In this document: positions 42,023-52,709 of the stretch, piece after piece
Position numbering within the stretch: the first letter of the stretch is position 1
Layout: the number at the start of each line of letters is the position of its first letter
NCBI GenBank assembly: GCA_017632155.1
Contig: JAGBRZ010000040.1
Span: 1-55,295, forward strand
Direction: 5' to 3'
Origin: Clostridia bacterium
Lineage (GTDB): Bacteria > Bacillota_A > Clostridia > Oscillospirales > CAG-272
DNA: 55,295 bases
Translations under genes and position numbers: made by a program
Notes under the pieces: model-generated
The model's input: the letters and a program-made list of their open reading frames with translations, nothing else
Told to the model about the DNA's origin: nothing
The model's database searches: none

Positions 42023-42571
42023 TTAATGGTATCTGTAAAGAGTGGGAAGAATGTCCTTGTTGTAACCTGCGATAGCTTCTCCAATGATTCTTCTTGCTTC
42101 GTCGGGACCAAAGAGCTCGCGAACAGCGGTCTGCTTGTTTTCAAGCTGCTTGTAGACGGTGAAGAAGTGCATGATCTCGTCAAAAATGTGGGGAGGAAGC
42201 TCGTCGATGGATTTGATCTTATTGTAGTTAGGGTCGGAAACAGCAACAGCAATGATCTTGTCGTCAAGCTTGCCGCCGTCGATCATTCGCATAACACCGA
42301 TGGGGTAAACGTCGATGAGGGTCAAGGGATATATGGGCTCCATACCGATTACAAGAACGTCGAGAGGGTCGCCGTCATCCGCATAAGTACGGGGAATAAA
42401 GCCGTAGTTTGCGGGGTAGTGGGTGGATGTGTAAAGGATACGGTCAAGGCGAAGCAGACCTGTGTGCTTGTCAAGCTCATATTTGCACTTGCTTCCCTTG
42501 GGAATTTCAATGAGTGCGGTAAATACATCGGGTTTGATGAGAGCGGGGTTGATGTCATGCCAAATATTCAT
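42023..42571 (-). CDS. ppa: Soluble inorganic pyrophosphatase, family I
   Basis: 182 residues. Hydrolyses pyrophosphate and so drives biosynthesis. Signature DDGDPLDVLV with the three Mg-binding Asp residues, EIPKGSKCKYELDK and HYPANYGFIPRT. GGAGG ribosome site. Lies between obg and the Gfo/Idh/MocA gene on the same strand. Confidence 0.95.
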   Translation of the reverse strand: MNIWHDINPALIKPDVFTALIEIPKGSKCKYELDKHTGLLRLDRILYTSTHYPANYGFIPRTYADDGDPLDVLVIGMEPIYPLTLIDVYPIGVMRMIDGGKLDDKIIAVAVSDPNYNKIKSIDELPPHIFDEIMHFFTVYKQLENKQTAVRELFGPDEARRIIGEAIAGYNKDILPTLYRYH

Positions 42572-42602
42572 TTTTGACCTCCAAATATATTGTAATTAAT
42601 TA

Positions 42603-43910
<1,308 letters not shown>

Positions 43911-43913
43911 TTA

Positions 43914-45248
43914 TCAATCGTTGTCGTCGCCCTTTTCCCTGATGATCAGCTTGATGGGCGTGCCCTTGAAGCCGAAGGTGTTGCGAAGACAGTTTTCAAT
44001 ATATCTTTGATATGAGAAGTGGAAGAGCTCTGCGTTATTGCAGAAGATGACAAATGTGGGCGGCTTGATGCCTATCTGGGTCATATAGTAGATCTTGAGT
44101 CGCTTACCCTTGTCAGACGGGGGCTGAACACGGATCATAGCATCCCTGAGAACGTCATTGAGCATACCCGTGGTGATACGGGTAACGGACTGGTTATATA
44201 CATAGTCAATGTGCTCGAAAAGGTTGGTCACTCTCTGTCCCGTCATCGCGGAAACGTAGATGATGGGGGCATAGGGCATATATCCGAGAGCAATTCGGAT
44301 CTTGTTGTTATATTCGTTGACGGTGGAATTGTCCTTGTCGGTTATTGAATCCCACTTGTTAACAACGATGATGGATGCTCTGCCCGCCTCGTGCGCGATG
44401 CCCGCGATCTTTTCATCCTGCTCTGTGATGCCCTCTGCGGCATCGATCATAATAAGGCATACGTCGGCGCGGTCGACAGCCGTATGAGAACGAAGGACCG
44501 AATAGTGCTCAACCGCATCCTTGATCTTTGCCTGGCGGCGGATTCCCGCGGTGTCGATAAATGTGTAGGTACCAAACTGATTTGTGACAACCGTGTCAAC
44601 CGCGTCACGGGTCGTGCCGGGGATGTTTGAAACGATGAGTCGCTTTTCACCGACGATTCTGTTGATAAGCGAGGACTTGCCGGCGTTCGGCTTACCGATA
44701 ACGGCAACCTTGATTCCGCTCTCTTCCTCTTCGCCTTCGCCAATCTCGGGAATGGCATCAAGAACGGCATCAAGCATATCTCCCGTTCCGGTTCCGTGAA
44801 CCGATGATACGGGAATTGGGTCACAATCGAAGCCGAGCTCGTAGAATTCGTAGAATTCATAGGGCAGATTGCCGACGCGGTCGCATTTGTTGATGACGGG
44901 TATGATCGGCTTGCCGCTCTTTTTGAGCATTACGGCGATCTCGCGGTCATCGGCGGTTACACCTGTGCGGACGTCGCATACAAAGCAGATAACGTCTGCG
45001 CTTTCAATGGCGATCTCCGCCTGCAGGCGCATCTGCGCAAGGATGATGTCATCAGTCTTGGGCTCAATTCCGCCCGTGTCGATGACGATAAGCGGCTTAC
45101 CGTTCCATTCGGTCTCGCCGTAAAGACGGTCACGGGTTACGCCGGGGGTGTCCTCGACGATAGCTCGGCGTTCGCCTATAAGCTTGTTGAAAAGTGTGCT
45201 CTTACCGACATTCGGTCTGCCCACTATTGCAATTACGGGTTTTGACAT
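43914..45248 (-). CDS. der: GTPase Der/EngA
   Basis: 444 residues with two tandem G domains (GRPNVGKST at about 10-18 and GKPNAGKSS in the second; DTPGVTRDR and NIPGTTRDA; NKCD and NKWD) and a C-terminal KH-like domain (KIYYMTQIGIKPPTFVIFCN). Essential for 50S assembly. Upstream is a small lipoprotein gene and then the DUF512 gene, an order known from Clostridia except for the lipoprotein. Confidence 0.97.
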   Translation of the reverse strand: MSKPVIAIVGRPNVGKSTLFNKLIGERRAIVEDTPGVTRDRLYGETEWNGKPLIVIDTGGIEPKTDDIILAQMRLQAEIAIESADVICFVCDVRTGVTADDREIAVMLKKSGKPIIPVINKCDRVGNLPYEFYEFYELGFDCDPIPVSSVHGTGTGDMLDAVLDAIPEIGEGEEEESGIKVAVIGKPNAGKSSLINRIVGEKRLIVSNIPGTTRDAVDTVVTNQFGTYTFIDTAGIRRQAKIKDAVEHYSVLRSHTAVDRADVCLIMIDAAEGITEQDEKIAGIAHEAGRASIIVVNKWDSITDKDNSTVNEYNNKIRIALGYMPYAPIIYVSAMTGQRVTNLFEHIDYVYNQSVTRITTGMLNDVLRDAMIRVQPPSDKGKRLKIYYMTQIGIKPPTFVIFCNNAELFHFSYQRYIENCLRNTFGFKGTPIKLIIREKGDDND

Positions 45249-45276
45249 TTTTCTTATTCCTTAACTTGATTGATTT

Positions 45277-46224
45277 TTATTTTGTAGGGCTTCTTTGCAG
45301 GCAGTCATTGATCTCGGAAAGGGGAATCGAGAATTCGGCGAAGAATCCGTTTTCCTTGTCCGTGTCAAGAATGATAACAAGGCTGTCCTGCGTGAAATAG
45401 GTTTCGGGGTAATCGCTGTACTGAGCGTAGTATTTATATGCCTCCATCAGTTTTTCAAGCGAGATAGAGGAGAGAAGTGACGGGTCTCCGCTGATCTGCT
45501 TGAATTTGCCCGATGTGAAAAGCTTCATAACGGCACCGAAATCCGAATAGATCTTTTTGAGTGAAACATCTCTGCCCGTGGAAAGATCGAGTATGATGCT
45601 GTAAGCGAATTTCAGATCGCTTGTGTCATCCGCTTGATCTATCAGACCCTCGGAGCGTGCACAAACGAGCCCGTTGCCCATATAGGTTACCGTTGCGGAG
45701 GTGATCTCATAGGTTACGGCAGTTTTTGAGGAGATGAGCTCACTTGCGTTGGGGAGAAGATTCTGGTATTGGATCACCGCGTGCTGCATTATCGTGTTGT
45801 TGAGCTTTTCTTGCTTTGCCGCATCATCAAGACCCGTAAGCGCGGGGTATCTGATGATAGCGTAGTATTTTTGACCGCCGATCTCGCCAAGCTCGCGTTT
45901 GTCTTCAATGACGTCGTATTCGTATGTGACGATGACGGGCGGCTCTTCTGTTGTTTCTTCTGTGGTATCGGCTTCCGTTGTCACAGCCACCTCTGCGGTT
46001 GTTTCATCGGGGGATGATTGTGTGGTTTCTGCCGCGGGGAGAGTGGTTTCCTCGGGGGTATCCGATGTAACGCTTGGTTCGGTTTCGGCGAGGACGGGAG
46101 CTAAAGTTCCCGTGCCGAGTGGAAGCGTGCGGTATTCGCTGTCGCCCGTTACGGGGTAGCAAGCGCCAAGAGTGCCTGCAATGATAGCAAGAGTTATAAG
46201 TAAAGACGAAAGTTTTATCTTCAT
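45277..46224 (-). CDS. Lipoprotein with DUF3298/DUF4163-like domain
   Basis: 315 residues. Lipobox LGAC (Cys22), a Thr/Glu/Pro-rich linker to about residue 95, then a domain with the usual plan of DUF4163 (paired with DUF3298): QKYYAIIRYPALTG, AYSIILDLSTGRDVSLKKIYSD and GFFAEFSIPLSEI. Function unknown; RsiV-type proteins share this fold. The start is two bases after the DUF512 gene with a weak ribosome site, so it is probably translated by coupling. Confidence 0.7.
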   Translation of the reverse strand: MKIKLSSLLITLAIIAGTLGACYPVTGDSEYRTLPLGTGTLAPVLAETEPSVTSDTPEETTLPAAETTQSSPDETTAEVAVTTEADTTEETTEEPPVIVTYEYDVIEDKRELGEIGGQKYYAIIRYPALTGLDDAAKQEKLNNTIMQHAVIQYQNLLPNASELISSKTAVTYEITSATVTYMGNGLVCARSEGLIDQADDTSDLKFAYSIILDLSTGRDVSLKKIYSDFGAVMKLFTSGKFKQISGDPSLLSSISLEKLMEAYKYYAQYSDYPETYFTQDSLVIILDTDKENGFFAEFSIPLSEINDCLQRSPTK

Positions 46225-46226
46225 TT

Positions 46227-47534
46227 TCAGATCTCATAACCGCAAAGCGCGGCAACAAAGAGTGCACCGTCGCCCTCAAGAGGCTTGACGGGAACGCCGA
46301 GCTCGCGCTCGAGGTCTTCGGGTGAAAGGTTATCAAGGAAGAGGTCGCCGTCGGCGCGCAGAGAATTGCGTGGGATGAAAAGCGTTTCTCCAAGCTCCTT
46401 GCCGCGGCATCCCGCGATCATATCGCCGCCCGTGAGAAGCCCCGCAACTGTTACGGTCTCGCCAAAGAAGTTGTTATCAATGCGGATGACGCTGACGCGA
46501 AGCTTGCCGTGCTTTTCTTCGCAAAGGCGCGCGACTTCGCTGATGGTATCGTAAGCCGCGTGTCCCGTAACGACCGAAACTGCGCGTTCGCGCTCACTCG
46601 CCTCGGCAAACTCAAGCTCGCGCAGAGCATCCGTCTTGAATGAGGTCAGCATACCAACGCCGTCCTCAAGCTGCGAAAATCCGCAGTAAAAATCCTCGTC
46701 GGGGAGGGGAAGTCCGCCGCGGACGTAGAATTCATCCGAGCAGAGAAATACGCGCGTGCCGTATTTTTGCATGCAGTAGTCGCCGTATGCCGCAACCTGA
46801 TTTATGACCGCGCGGCATTCCTCGGGCGAGAAGAGTTCAAGCTTCGGCAGATTCTCGCGGTACTTCGTCAGTCCCGCGGGGACTATCGAAACGCTGTCAA
46901 GCGCGGGAAGATATTCCATAAGATCGTGAAGCGTGCGGTCAAGGTGAGCACCGTCGTTGATGCCGCGGCAGAGAACTATCTGCGCGCAGATGGTGATGCC
47001 CGCATCGGCAAAACGGCGGAGGTATGAAAGCTTTTCGCCCGCAAAGCGGTTGGAAAGCATCTTGCAGCGAAGCTCGGGGTCTGTCGTATGTACCGAAACG
47101 TTTATCGGCGAGATGTGCATCTCAATGATGCGCTCAACCTCGCGCTCGCTGATGTTGGTGAGTGTGACGTAATTTCCGTGAAGGAAGGAAAGGCGCGAGT
47201 CATCGTCCTTGAAATAGCAGGACTGCCGCATTCCGGGAGGGTTCTGGTCGATGAAGCAGAAGATGCATTTGTTCTTGCAGGACTGCTTTTCGTCCATAAG
47301 CGCGGTTGCAAATTCAAGACCGATATCAAGATCGTTTTCTTCCTTGCGGAAACGGAAATTCTTTGCTTTTCCGTCGCGGATGACGGTCAACTTGATCTTC
47401 TTTTCGCAAAGGTGGAAGCGGTAGTCGAGAATATCGTATATTTCGTGCGAGTTGATCGCCACAAGGCTGTCGCCCGCGCGCAAGCCAAGCTTGTCGCAGA
47501 CAGAGCCCGCCTCAACGGAAGCTATCGTTACCAT
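46227..47534 (-). CDS. DUF512 radical SAM protein with PDZ-like domain
   Basis: 435 residues. N-terminal PDZ-like domain (SVCDKLGLRAGDSLVAI), radical SAM cluster motif C86-x3-C90-x2-C93 (CKNKCIFC), and the C-terminal DUF512 domain (FLCSDEFYVRGGLPLP). Widespread in Clostridia next to der; exact reaction unknown. It heads the seven-gene minus-strand operon from the consensus promoter at 47570-47598. Confidence 0.9.
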   Translation of the reverse strand: MVTIASVEAGSVCDKLGLRAGDSLVAINSHEIYDILDYRFHLCEKKIKLTVIRDGKAKNFRFRKEENDLDIGLEFATALMDEKQSCKNKCIFCFIDQNPPGMRQSCYFKDDDSRLSFLHGNYVTLTNISEREVERIIEMHISPINVSVHTTDPELRCKMLSNRFAGEKLSYLRRFADAGITICAQIVLCRGINDGAHLDRTLHDLMEYLPALDSVSIVPAGLTKYRENLPKLELFSPEECRAVINQVAAYGDYCMQKYGTRVFLCSDEFYVRGGLPLPDEDFYCGFSQLEDGVGMLTSFKTDALRELEFAEASERERAVSVVTGHAAYDTISEVARLCEEKHGKLRVSVIRIDNNFFGETVTVAGLLTGGDMIAGCRGKELGETLFIPRNSLRADGDLFLDNLSPEDLERELGVPVKPLEGDGALFVAALCGYEI

Positions 47535-47569
47535 ATTCTCACCGTCCTTTCAAAAATGTTTATCATAAT

Positions 47570-47598
47570 ATTATATCATTAAATAAGGGATTTGTCAA
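47570..47598 (-). promoter_or_regulatory. Sigma-A promoter of the DUF512-der-obg-ppa operon
   Basis: Consensus TTGACA, 17-base spacer, TATAAT on the minus strand. Its -35 box overlaps the last codons of the VanY-type gene. Confidence 0.85.
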
Positions 47599-49328
47599 TT
47601 AATATATTTTGAAACGTATTCTTCAAGCGCAAGTCCCGTTTCAAAAATGAGTGCGGCGTGATATTGACCGACAAAACGCAAGTGCACGGGCTCGAAGGAG
47701 TATCCCGTGATGTTGACCTTGTCCTCGGGATAACGGAAAATGAAGCCAAACTTGTGCGCATTTTCGGCGAGCCATTTGTATTCGTCGCTTTCGGCAAATT
47801 TTGTACCGGTATAGCTCGGCAGATAAAGGTCGAGGGCAAGTCCAGTCTGGTGGTCGCCCGTGCCGGGATATGCGGAATAGGACATTGCAACGCGCTTGGC
47901 GTCATCCGCAGAGAGCGAGGTCTTTCCGATTGATATGTATTTGGTTTCAAGATAGGATTTACCGAGCACCTTGTATGCCTCGTCACTGAACCACTTGCCC
48001 GTCTTTTCGTAGTTCGTGCGGTAATAGTAGCGCTCGTTGTAGGTATAAATGTCGAATTGGTTTTTCTGCTGCTCGTAACTTCGGTAGGCGATTCCAACCT
48101 TCATATCGCGGAAGCCGAGGGTGTGCATTTCAAGGAAGAGCGCTTCAAGTGATTTTGATGCATCTCGGCAGAGAGAGGCTCCGTTGTCGTATCTCTGGTT
48201 GGGAACCGAGATCAGATCCTCGGGGATATATGTTTCATCAACCGGATTTGAGGGATTGATGAGGATCATATGCTTGTCGTAATCCTCGGGGCACATATAT
48301 TTGAGGTAGCTCGAAAGATCGGATGCGTATTCGTATTTCGGCGCATCGGCGGGAAGAGTGACGGGCTCCTCGGGGAGCGATTCGTTCGAGATGCCGCTGA
48401 GCACGGAATTGTGCTTGAGAGCAAATCCGACAGCGGCGGTGGTTTCGCCTTCAAGAGCTCTCGAAAGCGTTATCTTCAGATATGGCTTGCCCGATTCGGC
48501 GTCCGTGCCCTCGTCGATGATGAGCTCGATTCCCGAAACATAGTCGCTGATAAAGTCAGCGGGAACCCAAAGCTCGCCGTCCGAGCAGATGATCTCGGCG
48601 TTTGCAGTAACTGAGTTGCCGTTTACGAGAACGAGGCGAGAGGGAGGCGTGAATTTAAGCTGTTCGCCCGATGCGGTTGAATAAATGAAGGTCGTGCTGT
48701 CACCGCTTTGCGAGAAGGAGCAGAATTTTGAAATTTCGGAGAAATTGATGTAATAAATTCCGCCGCGCACGATCTCATCGTAATCGTATTTTTTGTTCTT
48801 TCCTTCGGTGGTGAAGGATACGGTCTTTGGTGTTTCGGGGCGTTCACCGTAATTCATCAGCGAAAGCAGAAATACAGTTGCGGAAAGCGTGCATATTATC
48901 AAGAGCACACAAAGGAAAAGAACAAAATACGCTCCCGCGTTTTTTATAGTGTCTTTGTAGGTATCGCGGAGTGAGGAGAGCTTACCGATGACTTTTTCGG
49001 TCTTTTCTCTGCGCAGGATGCGCTTTTTTGCGGCGAGCTTGTCTTTTTCAACGCGCGCTTCCTGCTCTCTTTTTTGCTTTTCCGCAGCAGCCCTTTGCTT
49101 TTCTGCCGCCGCCCGCTTTTTTTGAAGCTCGCGCTCGCGTTTTTTGTCAGGTTGGGGCTGTGGTTTAGATTGCGGTTTGGGTTGCGGCTGAGGTTGCACT
49201 TGAGATTGCGGCTTTGGAGGCGGAGGCGCGGGTATGCGTTCTGACTCTGCCTTTTTCATTTGTTCACGGCGGCGGTTGGCAAGTGCGATGAGCTCGGAAT
49301 TGCCTATGTTCTTGTTTCCGTTATTCAT
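47595..49328 (-). CDS. Membrane-anchored D-Ala-D-Ala carboxypeptidase (VanY/DacB family)
   Basis: 577 residues. Cytoplasmic N-terminus with a Pro/Gln tract (33-60) and a Lys/Glu/Ala-rich coiled coil (61-115), one membrane segment (131-158), a small beta domain of copper-amine-oxidase-N type (VLVNGNSVTANAEIICSDG), then the M15B peptidase domain: GTGDHQTGLALDL (zinc His and Asp) and EPVHLRFVG (Glu, zinc His). Trims the terminal D-Ala from wall stem peptides. The long basic cytoplasmic coil is unusual. GGAAGG ribosome site; 34 bases after the methyltransferase gene. Confidence 0.88.
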   Translation of the reverse strand: MNNGNKNIGNSELIALANRRREQMKKAESERIPAPPPPKPQSQVQPQPQPKPQSKPQPQPDKKRERELQKKRAAAEKQRAAAEKQKREQEARVEKDKLAAKKRILRREKTEKVIGKLSSLRDTYKDTIKNAGAYFVLFLCVLLIICTLSATVFLLSLMNYGERPETPKTVSFTTEGKNKKYDYDEIVRGGIYYINFSEISKFCSFSQSGDSTTFIYSTASGEQLKFTPPSRLVLVNGNSVTANAEIICSDGELWVPADFISDYVSGIELIIDEGTDAESGKPYLKITLSRALEGETTAAVGFALKHNSVLSGISNESLPEEPVTLPADAPKYEYASDLSSYLKYMCPEDYDKHMILINPSNPVDETYIPEDLISVPNQRYDNGASLCRDASKSLEALFLEMHTLGFRDMKVGIAYRSYEQQKNQFDIYTYNERYYYRTNYEKTGKWFSDEAYKVLGKSYLETKYISIGKTSLSADDAKRVAMSYSAYPGTGDHQTGLALDLYLPSYTGTKFAESDEYKWLAENAHKFGFIFRYPEDKVNITGYSFEPVHLRFVGQYHAALIFETGLALEEYVSKYIN

Positions 49329-49362
49329 TTTTGCCTTCCTTTCCGCAGTGTTTGCTGATTCG

Positions 49363-49914
49363 TTATTTTGTTTCTATCAAGAAGAAATAGGGGGATGTGG
49401 GGGAATTGACGATCTTAATTTTGGTCACGCAGAGCTTGAAGCGCGAAAGACCCGAAAGGTATTCCTCGATCATCTTGCCCTCGGCATCGCCCTCGGGATG
49501 ACCGGGATAAACGGCAACCGTCAGCACTCCGTCGGAGTCGAGGAGCGAGATGGCGGTTTCGATAGCGGGCATTGTGGTTTCTCTCATCGTGGTTATCGAT
49601 TTGTCGCCGCCCGGAAGCCAACCAAGGTTGAACATTCCGCCCTTGATCTTGCAATCGATGTATTTCGCGGCGTTGTGGTGAGAGTCGCAGATGAGGGTGT
49701 AGTTTTCGGGGCATCCCACCTCGGCAAGTCGCTTTTTTGTCGATTCAACTGCCGCGGGCTGAATATCGAAGGCGTAGACCTTACCGCTCATTCCGACCGT
49801 GCGGGCGAGAAATTCGGTGTCATAGCCGTTGCCCATTGTGAAATCGGCGCAAATGTCGCCTTCTTTAACGTGTGTAAGTATAAACTGCTTGTGCAGGGAG
49901 AGCAGATCTATCAT
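49363..49914 (-). CDS. SAM-dependent methyltransferase, MnmM/YtqB-like
   Basis: 183 residues. Rossmann methyltransferase (PF06962 type, often called rRNA methylase). Motif I DFTMGNGYDTEFLA, motif II AFDIQ, then NLGWLPGGDKSITT and VYPGHPEG, signatures of the YtqB family; Bacillus YtqB/MnmM methylates nm5s2U in tRNA wobble position. Ribosome site AAGG. Transcribed after the DUF6062 gene, with R1 copy D between. Confidence 0.85.
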   Translation of the reverse strand: MIDLLSLHKQFILTHVKEGDICADFTMGNGYDTEFLARTVGMSGKVYAFDIQPAAVESTKKRLAEVGCPENYTLICDSHHNAAKYIDCKIKGGMFNLGWLPGGDKSITTMRETTMPAIETAISLLDSDGVLTVAVYPGHPEGDAEGKMIEEYLSGLSRFKLCVTKIKIVNSPTSPYFFLIETK

Positions 49915-49959
49915 TTTGATTGTTACCTTTTTGTGTTTTTTTATTCTGACTTCTTTAAT

Positions 49960-50066
49960 ATAAAATCCGTTTTTTCGGCGGCTTTGCCGATCGAAAAAAC
50001 TTTTAGACGAGCAGAGCGAGTCCGCGCGCGTATCTCAATTGTAAAACGCAGTTTTACAATTGGATT
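49960..50066 (-). repeat. R1 intercistronic hairpin repeat, copy D (short form)
   Basis: Hairpin 1: 50036-50047 with 50051-50062, 12 perfect pairs, eight bases after the DUF6062 stop. Hairpin 2 is absent. Constant stretch at about 50003-50029 (shortened). Hairpin 3: 49970-49999 around the TTT loop, imperfect. The ends AAAATCC and GGATTTT form a short terminal inverted repeat. Confidence 0.85.
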
Positions 50067-50069
50067 TTC

Positions 50070-50780
50070 TTATTTTTTCTTCGGCGGACGGTGGATGTCC
50101 GAATTGAGGAACGCCATCGCGCGCTCGACAGAGTCCTTGGAGTTGTACCAGGGTTCATCGCCGTAGCGGTAGTCGAATTTTTTGCAGAACCAGGAAACGT
50201 CCTCGCGGAGCTGATCGAAGTAGGGAAGTACAACATCGTTTGCCGCCTTTGCGAAGGCGTAATAATCCTTCTTGTTCAATTTTGCCTTGGCAACTCCGAG
50301 CATTATTTCCCAATGGGGCAGACAGAAAAGGGGCTGTGCGGCGAACTTTTCGCGGAATTCGGGATCGGAGCTCCAGATGTAAACGAGGTTTTCAAGCAGG
50401 TGACCGAAATATTCGTCAATGCGGCGGCAGACGTAGCAATCCTCCTCAAGCTCCGCGATTCGCGCGCGTGCGCGAGTTCCGGGAACCATAAGCGGCAGAT
50501 CGCCGACCTCCTTGCGAAGCTGGTCGAGATGGCTTTCAAGGGTCAGTGCCATAGGCAGACGGGCGCGGTACTCGAACATCATCTTCATGTGCGTGTCGCA
50601 AAAGCCGAGTTTATTCGTCTTTTGTCTGATGTCGGGTTCCATCATCGAAGCGCCAAGGATGAGCTCAAGCTCATTTTCCTCAAGCATACGGTAGAGCGAG
50701 CAGACGGGACATCCGCAGGAGGCATCCTCGCGCGAACGGTCAAAATGCTCGTTTATATGTATGGTATATATCTGGTGCAT
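50070..50780 (-). CDS. DUF6062 family protein
   Basis: 236 residues, helical and cytoplasmic. Cysteine/histidine pairs CGCPVC, GFCDTH, CYVC and LFCLPH are arranged symmetrically and could bind two metal ions. Family of unknown function, common in Clostridia. GAGG ribosome site; own promoter at 50838-50866. Heads the operon with the methyltransferase and the VanY-type protein. Confidence 0.75.
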   Translation of the reverse strand: MHQIYTIHINEHFDRSREDASCGCPVCSLYRMLEENELELILGASMMEPDIRQKTNKLGFCDTHMKMMFEYRARLPMALTLESHLDQLRKEVGDLPLMVPGTRARARIAELEEDCYVCRRIDEYFGHLLENLVYIWSSDPEFREKFAAQPLFCLPHWEIMLGVAKAKLNKKDYYAFAKAANDVVLPYFDQLREDVSWFCKKFDYRYGDEPWYNSKDSVERAMAFLNSDIHRPPKKK

Positions 50781-50793
50781 CGTAACCTCACTA

Positions 50794-50822
50794 TTGACTA
50801 TTTAATAATTTTAGTGTATAAT
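50794..50822 (+). promoter_or_regulatory. Sigma-A promoter of the ogg operon
   Basis: TTGACT, 17-base spacer, TATAAT. Confidence 0.85.
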
Positions 50823-50837
50823 TATATAGATAATAAT

Positions 50838-50866
50838 ATTATAGCAGAAATTCTATTATATTTCAA
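50838..50866 (-). promoter_or_regulatory. Sigma-A promoter of the DUF6062 operon
   Basis: TTGAAA, 17-base spacer, TATAAT on the minus strand. It lies inside the leader of the ogg gene, so the two divergent promoters face away past each other and their transcripts overlap. Confidence 0.8.
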
Positions 50867-50900
50867 GTGTATTGATGAAAAATGAGGGGAATTTACAAAT

Positions 50901-51797
50901 ATGAACAATAAATTTTACACCGAGTTCGGCATAAACGAGGCATCCGTTCCTTTTGCAAAGATCAGCGGAGTTGAATATTTCAGCACTGCCGCCGTTTTTG
51001 ACTGCGGTCAGGCTTTCAGATTTCTGCCCGTCGAAAACTCGGCGCACGAGTGCGAATACGGCGGAGTCGCCTTTGGAAAATACATAAGCGTCGCGCAGGA
51101 TGGCGACACTCTGACGCTTTACGGCGCAAGCGAGAATGATCTTGAGAAAATTTGGATCCCATACCTCGGACTTGATTTTGATATAAACACCGCGCGAAGC
51201 GATATTCTTTCACGTTCGGATAACCCCGCGCTCCGCGAGGCGGTTGAGTACGGCAAGGGCATACGCATCCTACGTCAGGACAAGTGGGAAACGCTTTGTT
51301 CCTTCATCATTTCGCAAAACAACAACATCCCGCGCATCCGCGGTCTTATCGGAACGATCTCAAAGACTCTCGGCGAGAGGATAGAATGCCCCGCGGGCGA
51401 GGTCTATTCCTTCCCAACTGCAGAAGCTGTCGCCGCCGCGGGAGTGGAAGTTCTGCGCGAAATGAAGTTCGGCTTCCGCGCGCCGTACATATTTGATGCC
51501 GCGATGAAGGTGGCAACGGGCGAGATCGACCTTGAAGCCGTCGCAACTGCCGAAACGACCGCAGAAGCCGCGGAGATGTTGATGAAGATCAAAGGCGTCG
51601 GCCCGAAGGTCGCGGCTTGCACACTCCTTTTCGGCTTTGACCGCACCGATGCATTCCCCGTTGACGTCTGGGTCAAGCGCGTTATCGAAAAATATTTCCA
51701 CGCGCCCTTCGACGCCGCCTCCCTCGGCAAATACGCAGGACTTGCACAGCAGTATCTTTTCTATTACGAGAGGTATCTCGGAGGGCAGAAAAACTGA
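50901..51797 (+). CDS. ogg: 8-oxoguanine DNA glycosylase, Ogg1 type
   Basis: 298 residues. N-terminal OGG_N domain (FDCGQAFRF), then helix-hairpin-helix GPD domain with KGVGPKVA (catalytic Lys236) and FPVDVWVKR (Asp255), matching Lys249/Asp268 of human OGG1. Removes 8-oxoguanine and nicks the abasic site. SQNNNIPRI is the usual substrate-loop motif. GAGGGG ribosome site. Confidence 0.93.
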   Translation: MNNKFYTEFGINEASVPFAKISGVEYFSTAAVFDCGQAFRFLPVENSAHECEYGGVAFGKYISVAQDGDTLTLYGASENDLEKIWIPYLGLDFDINTARSDILSRSDNPALREAVEYGKGIRILRQDKWETLCSFIISQNNNIPRIRGLIGTISKTLGERIECPAGEVYSFPTAEAVAAAGVEVLREMKFGFRAPYIFDAAMKVATGEIDLEAVATAETTAEAAEMLMKIKGVGPKVAACTLLFGFDRTDAFPVDVWVKRVIEKYFHAPFDAASLGKYAGLAQQYLFYYERYLGGQKN

Positions 51798-51860
51798 CAA
51801 ACGTATTGCAATTCCACTCAAAAAATAGTATAATAATAAAAAATCCACGAGGTGACAGAT

Positions 51861-52709
51861 ATGAACGAACTTCTTGAAAGACTTGATAACATTGCCAAAG
51901 AAAACGGCATTAATACATATCGCATTACCGTTTCGACCGCCGAGGGCGACGAAACTCTGAAAAGACTCCCCGGCAACCCCTGCCAGAACTGCTATTCGGT
52001 TGCAAAATTTTTCTGCGTTACCGCCATCGGTATGCTTTTTGACGAGGGCAAGCTGACTCCCGCCACCACTATTGCCGAAGTTTTCGCCGATGAACTCGCT
52101 TCTTATGGCATTCCCGCAGAAAAGTGGGCAAACATAACTCTCGACAACGTAATGCGCCACGAGATCGGCTACGGTAAGGGATTCCTTGATATTGATACCG
52201 AGGATATTACCAAATATCCCACCAATGATTTTCTTTTCCTCTGCCTCGACCGCGAGCTCGTTTACGCACCGGGTGAGCAGAGAGTTTATTCCGATGCCGC
52301 TTACTATCTCATCTCGCGCGTTGTGACCAAGATCTCGGGTGAAAAGCTTGACGATTTCCTGATGGACCGTCTTTTCTCAAAGATCGATTGCCGCGAGGTT
52401 GCTTGGTCGAAGTGCCCGCGCAAATACCCCGTCGGCGCGACCGGACTTTATATCCGAAGCGACGATATGGTCAAGCTTGGTAGAATCTATCTTGATGGCG
52501 GCGTCTGGAAAGGTGAGAGAATCGTTTCCGAGGAGTGGATCAAGATCGTTCTCGAGCGCGGATACGAGCTTCGCAAGATGGGCCGCGGATACTCGAAGGG
52601 CGGTATGAGAGGTCAGCGCCTCTATGTAAACTTCGATGAAAACATCGCAGTTGCTTGGCACTCATTCGATCCCGATGGCAAGCATAAGGCGATGTCGGAT
52701 ATACTCTGA
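51861..52709 (+). CDS. Serine hydrolase of the beta-lactamase/DD-peptidase family
   Basis: 282 residues from the ATG at 51861 (GAGGTG six bases upstream; a GTG three codons earlier is in the ribosome site). Motif SVAK (S-x-x-K) carries the nucleophile, YSDAAY replaces Y-x-N, and WHSFDP stands near the position of the KTG-like HxG motif. No signal peptide, shorter than usual class C enzymes, so probably a cytoplasmic esterase-like member. It overlaps pgeF by one base (TGATG), suggesting a joint role in handling wall precursors or fragments. Confidence 0.8.
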   Translation: MNELLERLDNIAKENGINTYRITVSTAEGDETLKRLPGNPCQNCYSVAKFFCVTAIGMLFDEGKLTPATTIAEVFADELASYGIPAEKWANITLDNVMRHEIGYGKGFLDIDTEDITKYPTNDFLFLCLDRELVYAPGEQRVYSDAAYYLISRVVTKISGEKLDDFLMDRLFSKIDCREVAWSKCPRKYPVGATGLYIRSDDMVKLGRIYLDGGVWKGERIVSEEWIKIVLERGYELRKMGRGYSKGGMRGQRLYVNFDENIAVAWHSFDPDGKHKAMSDIL

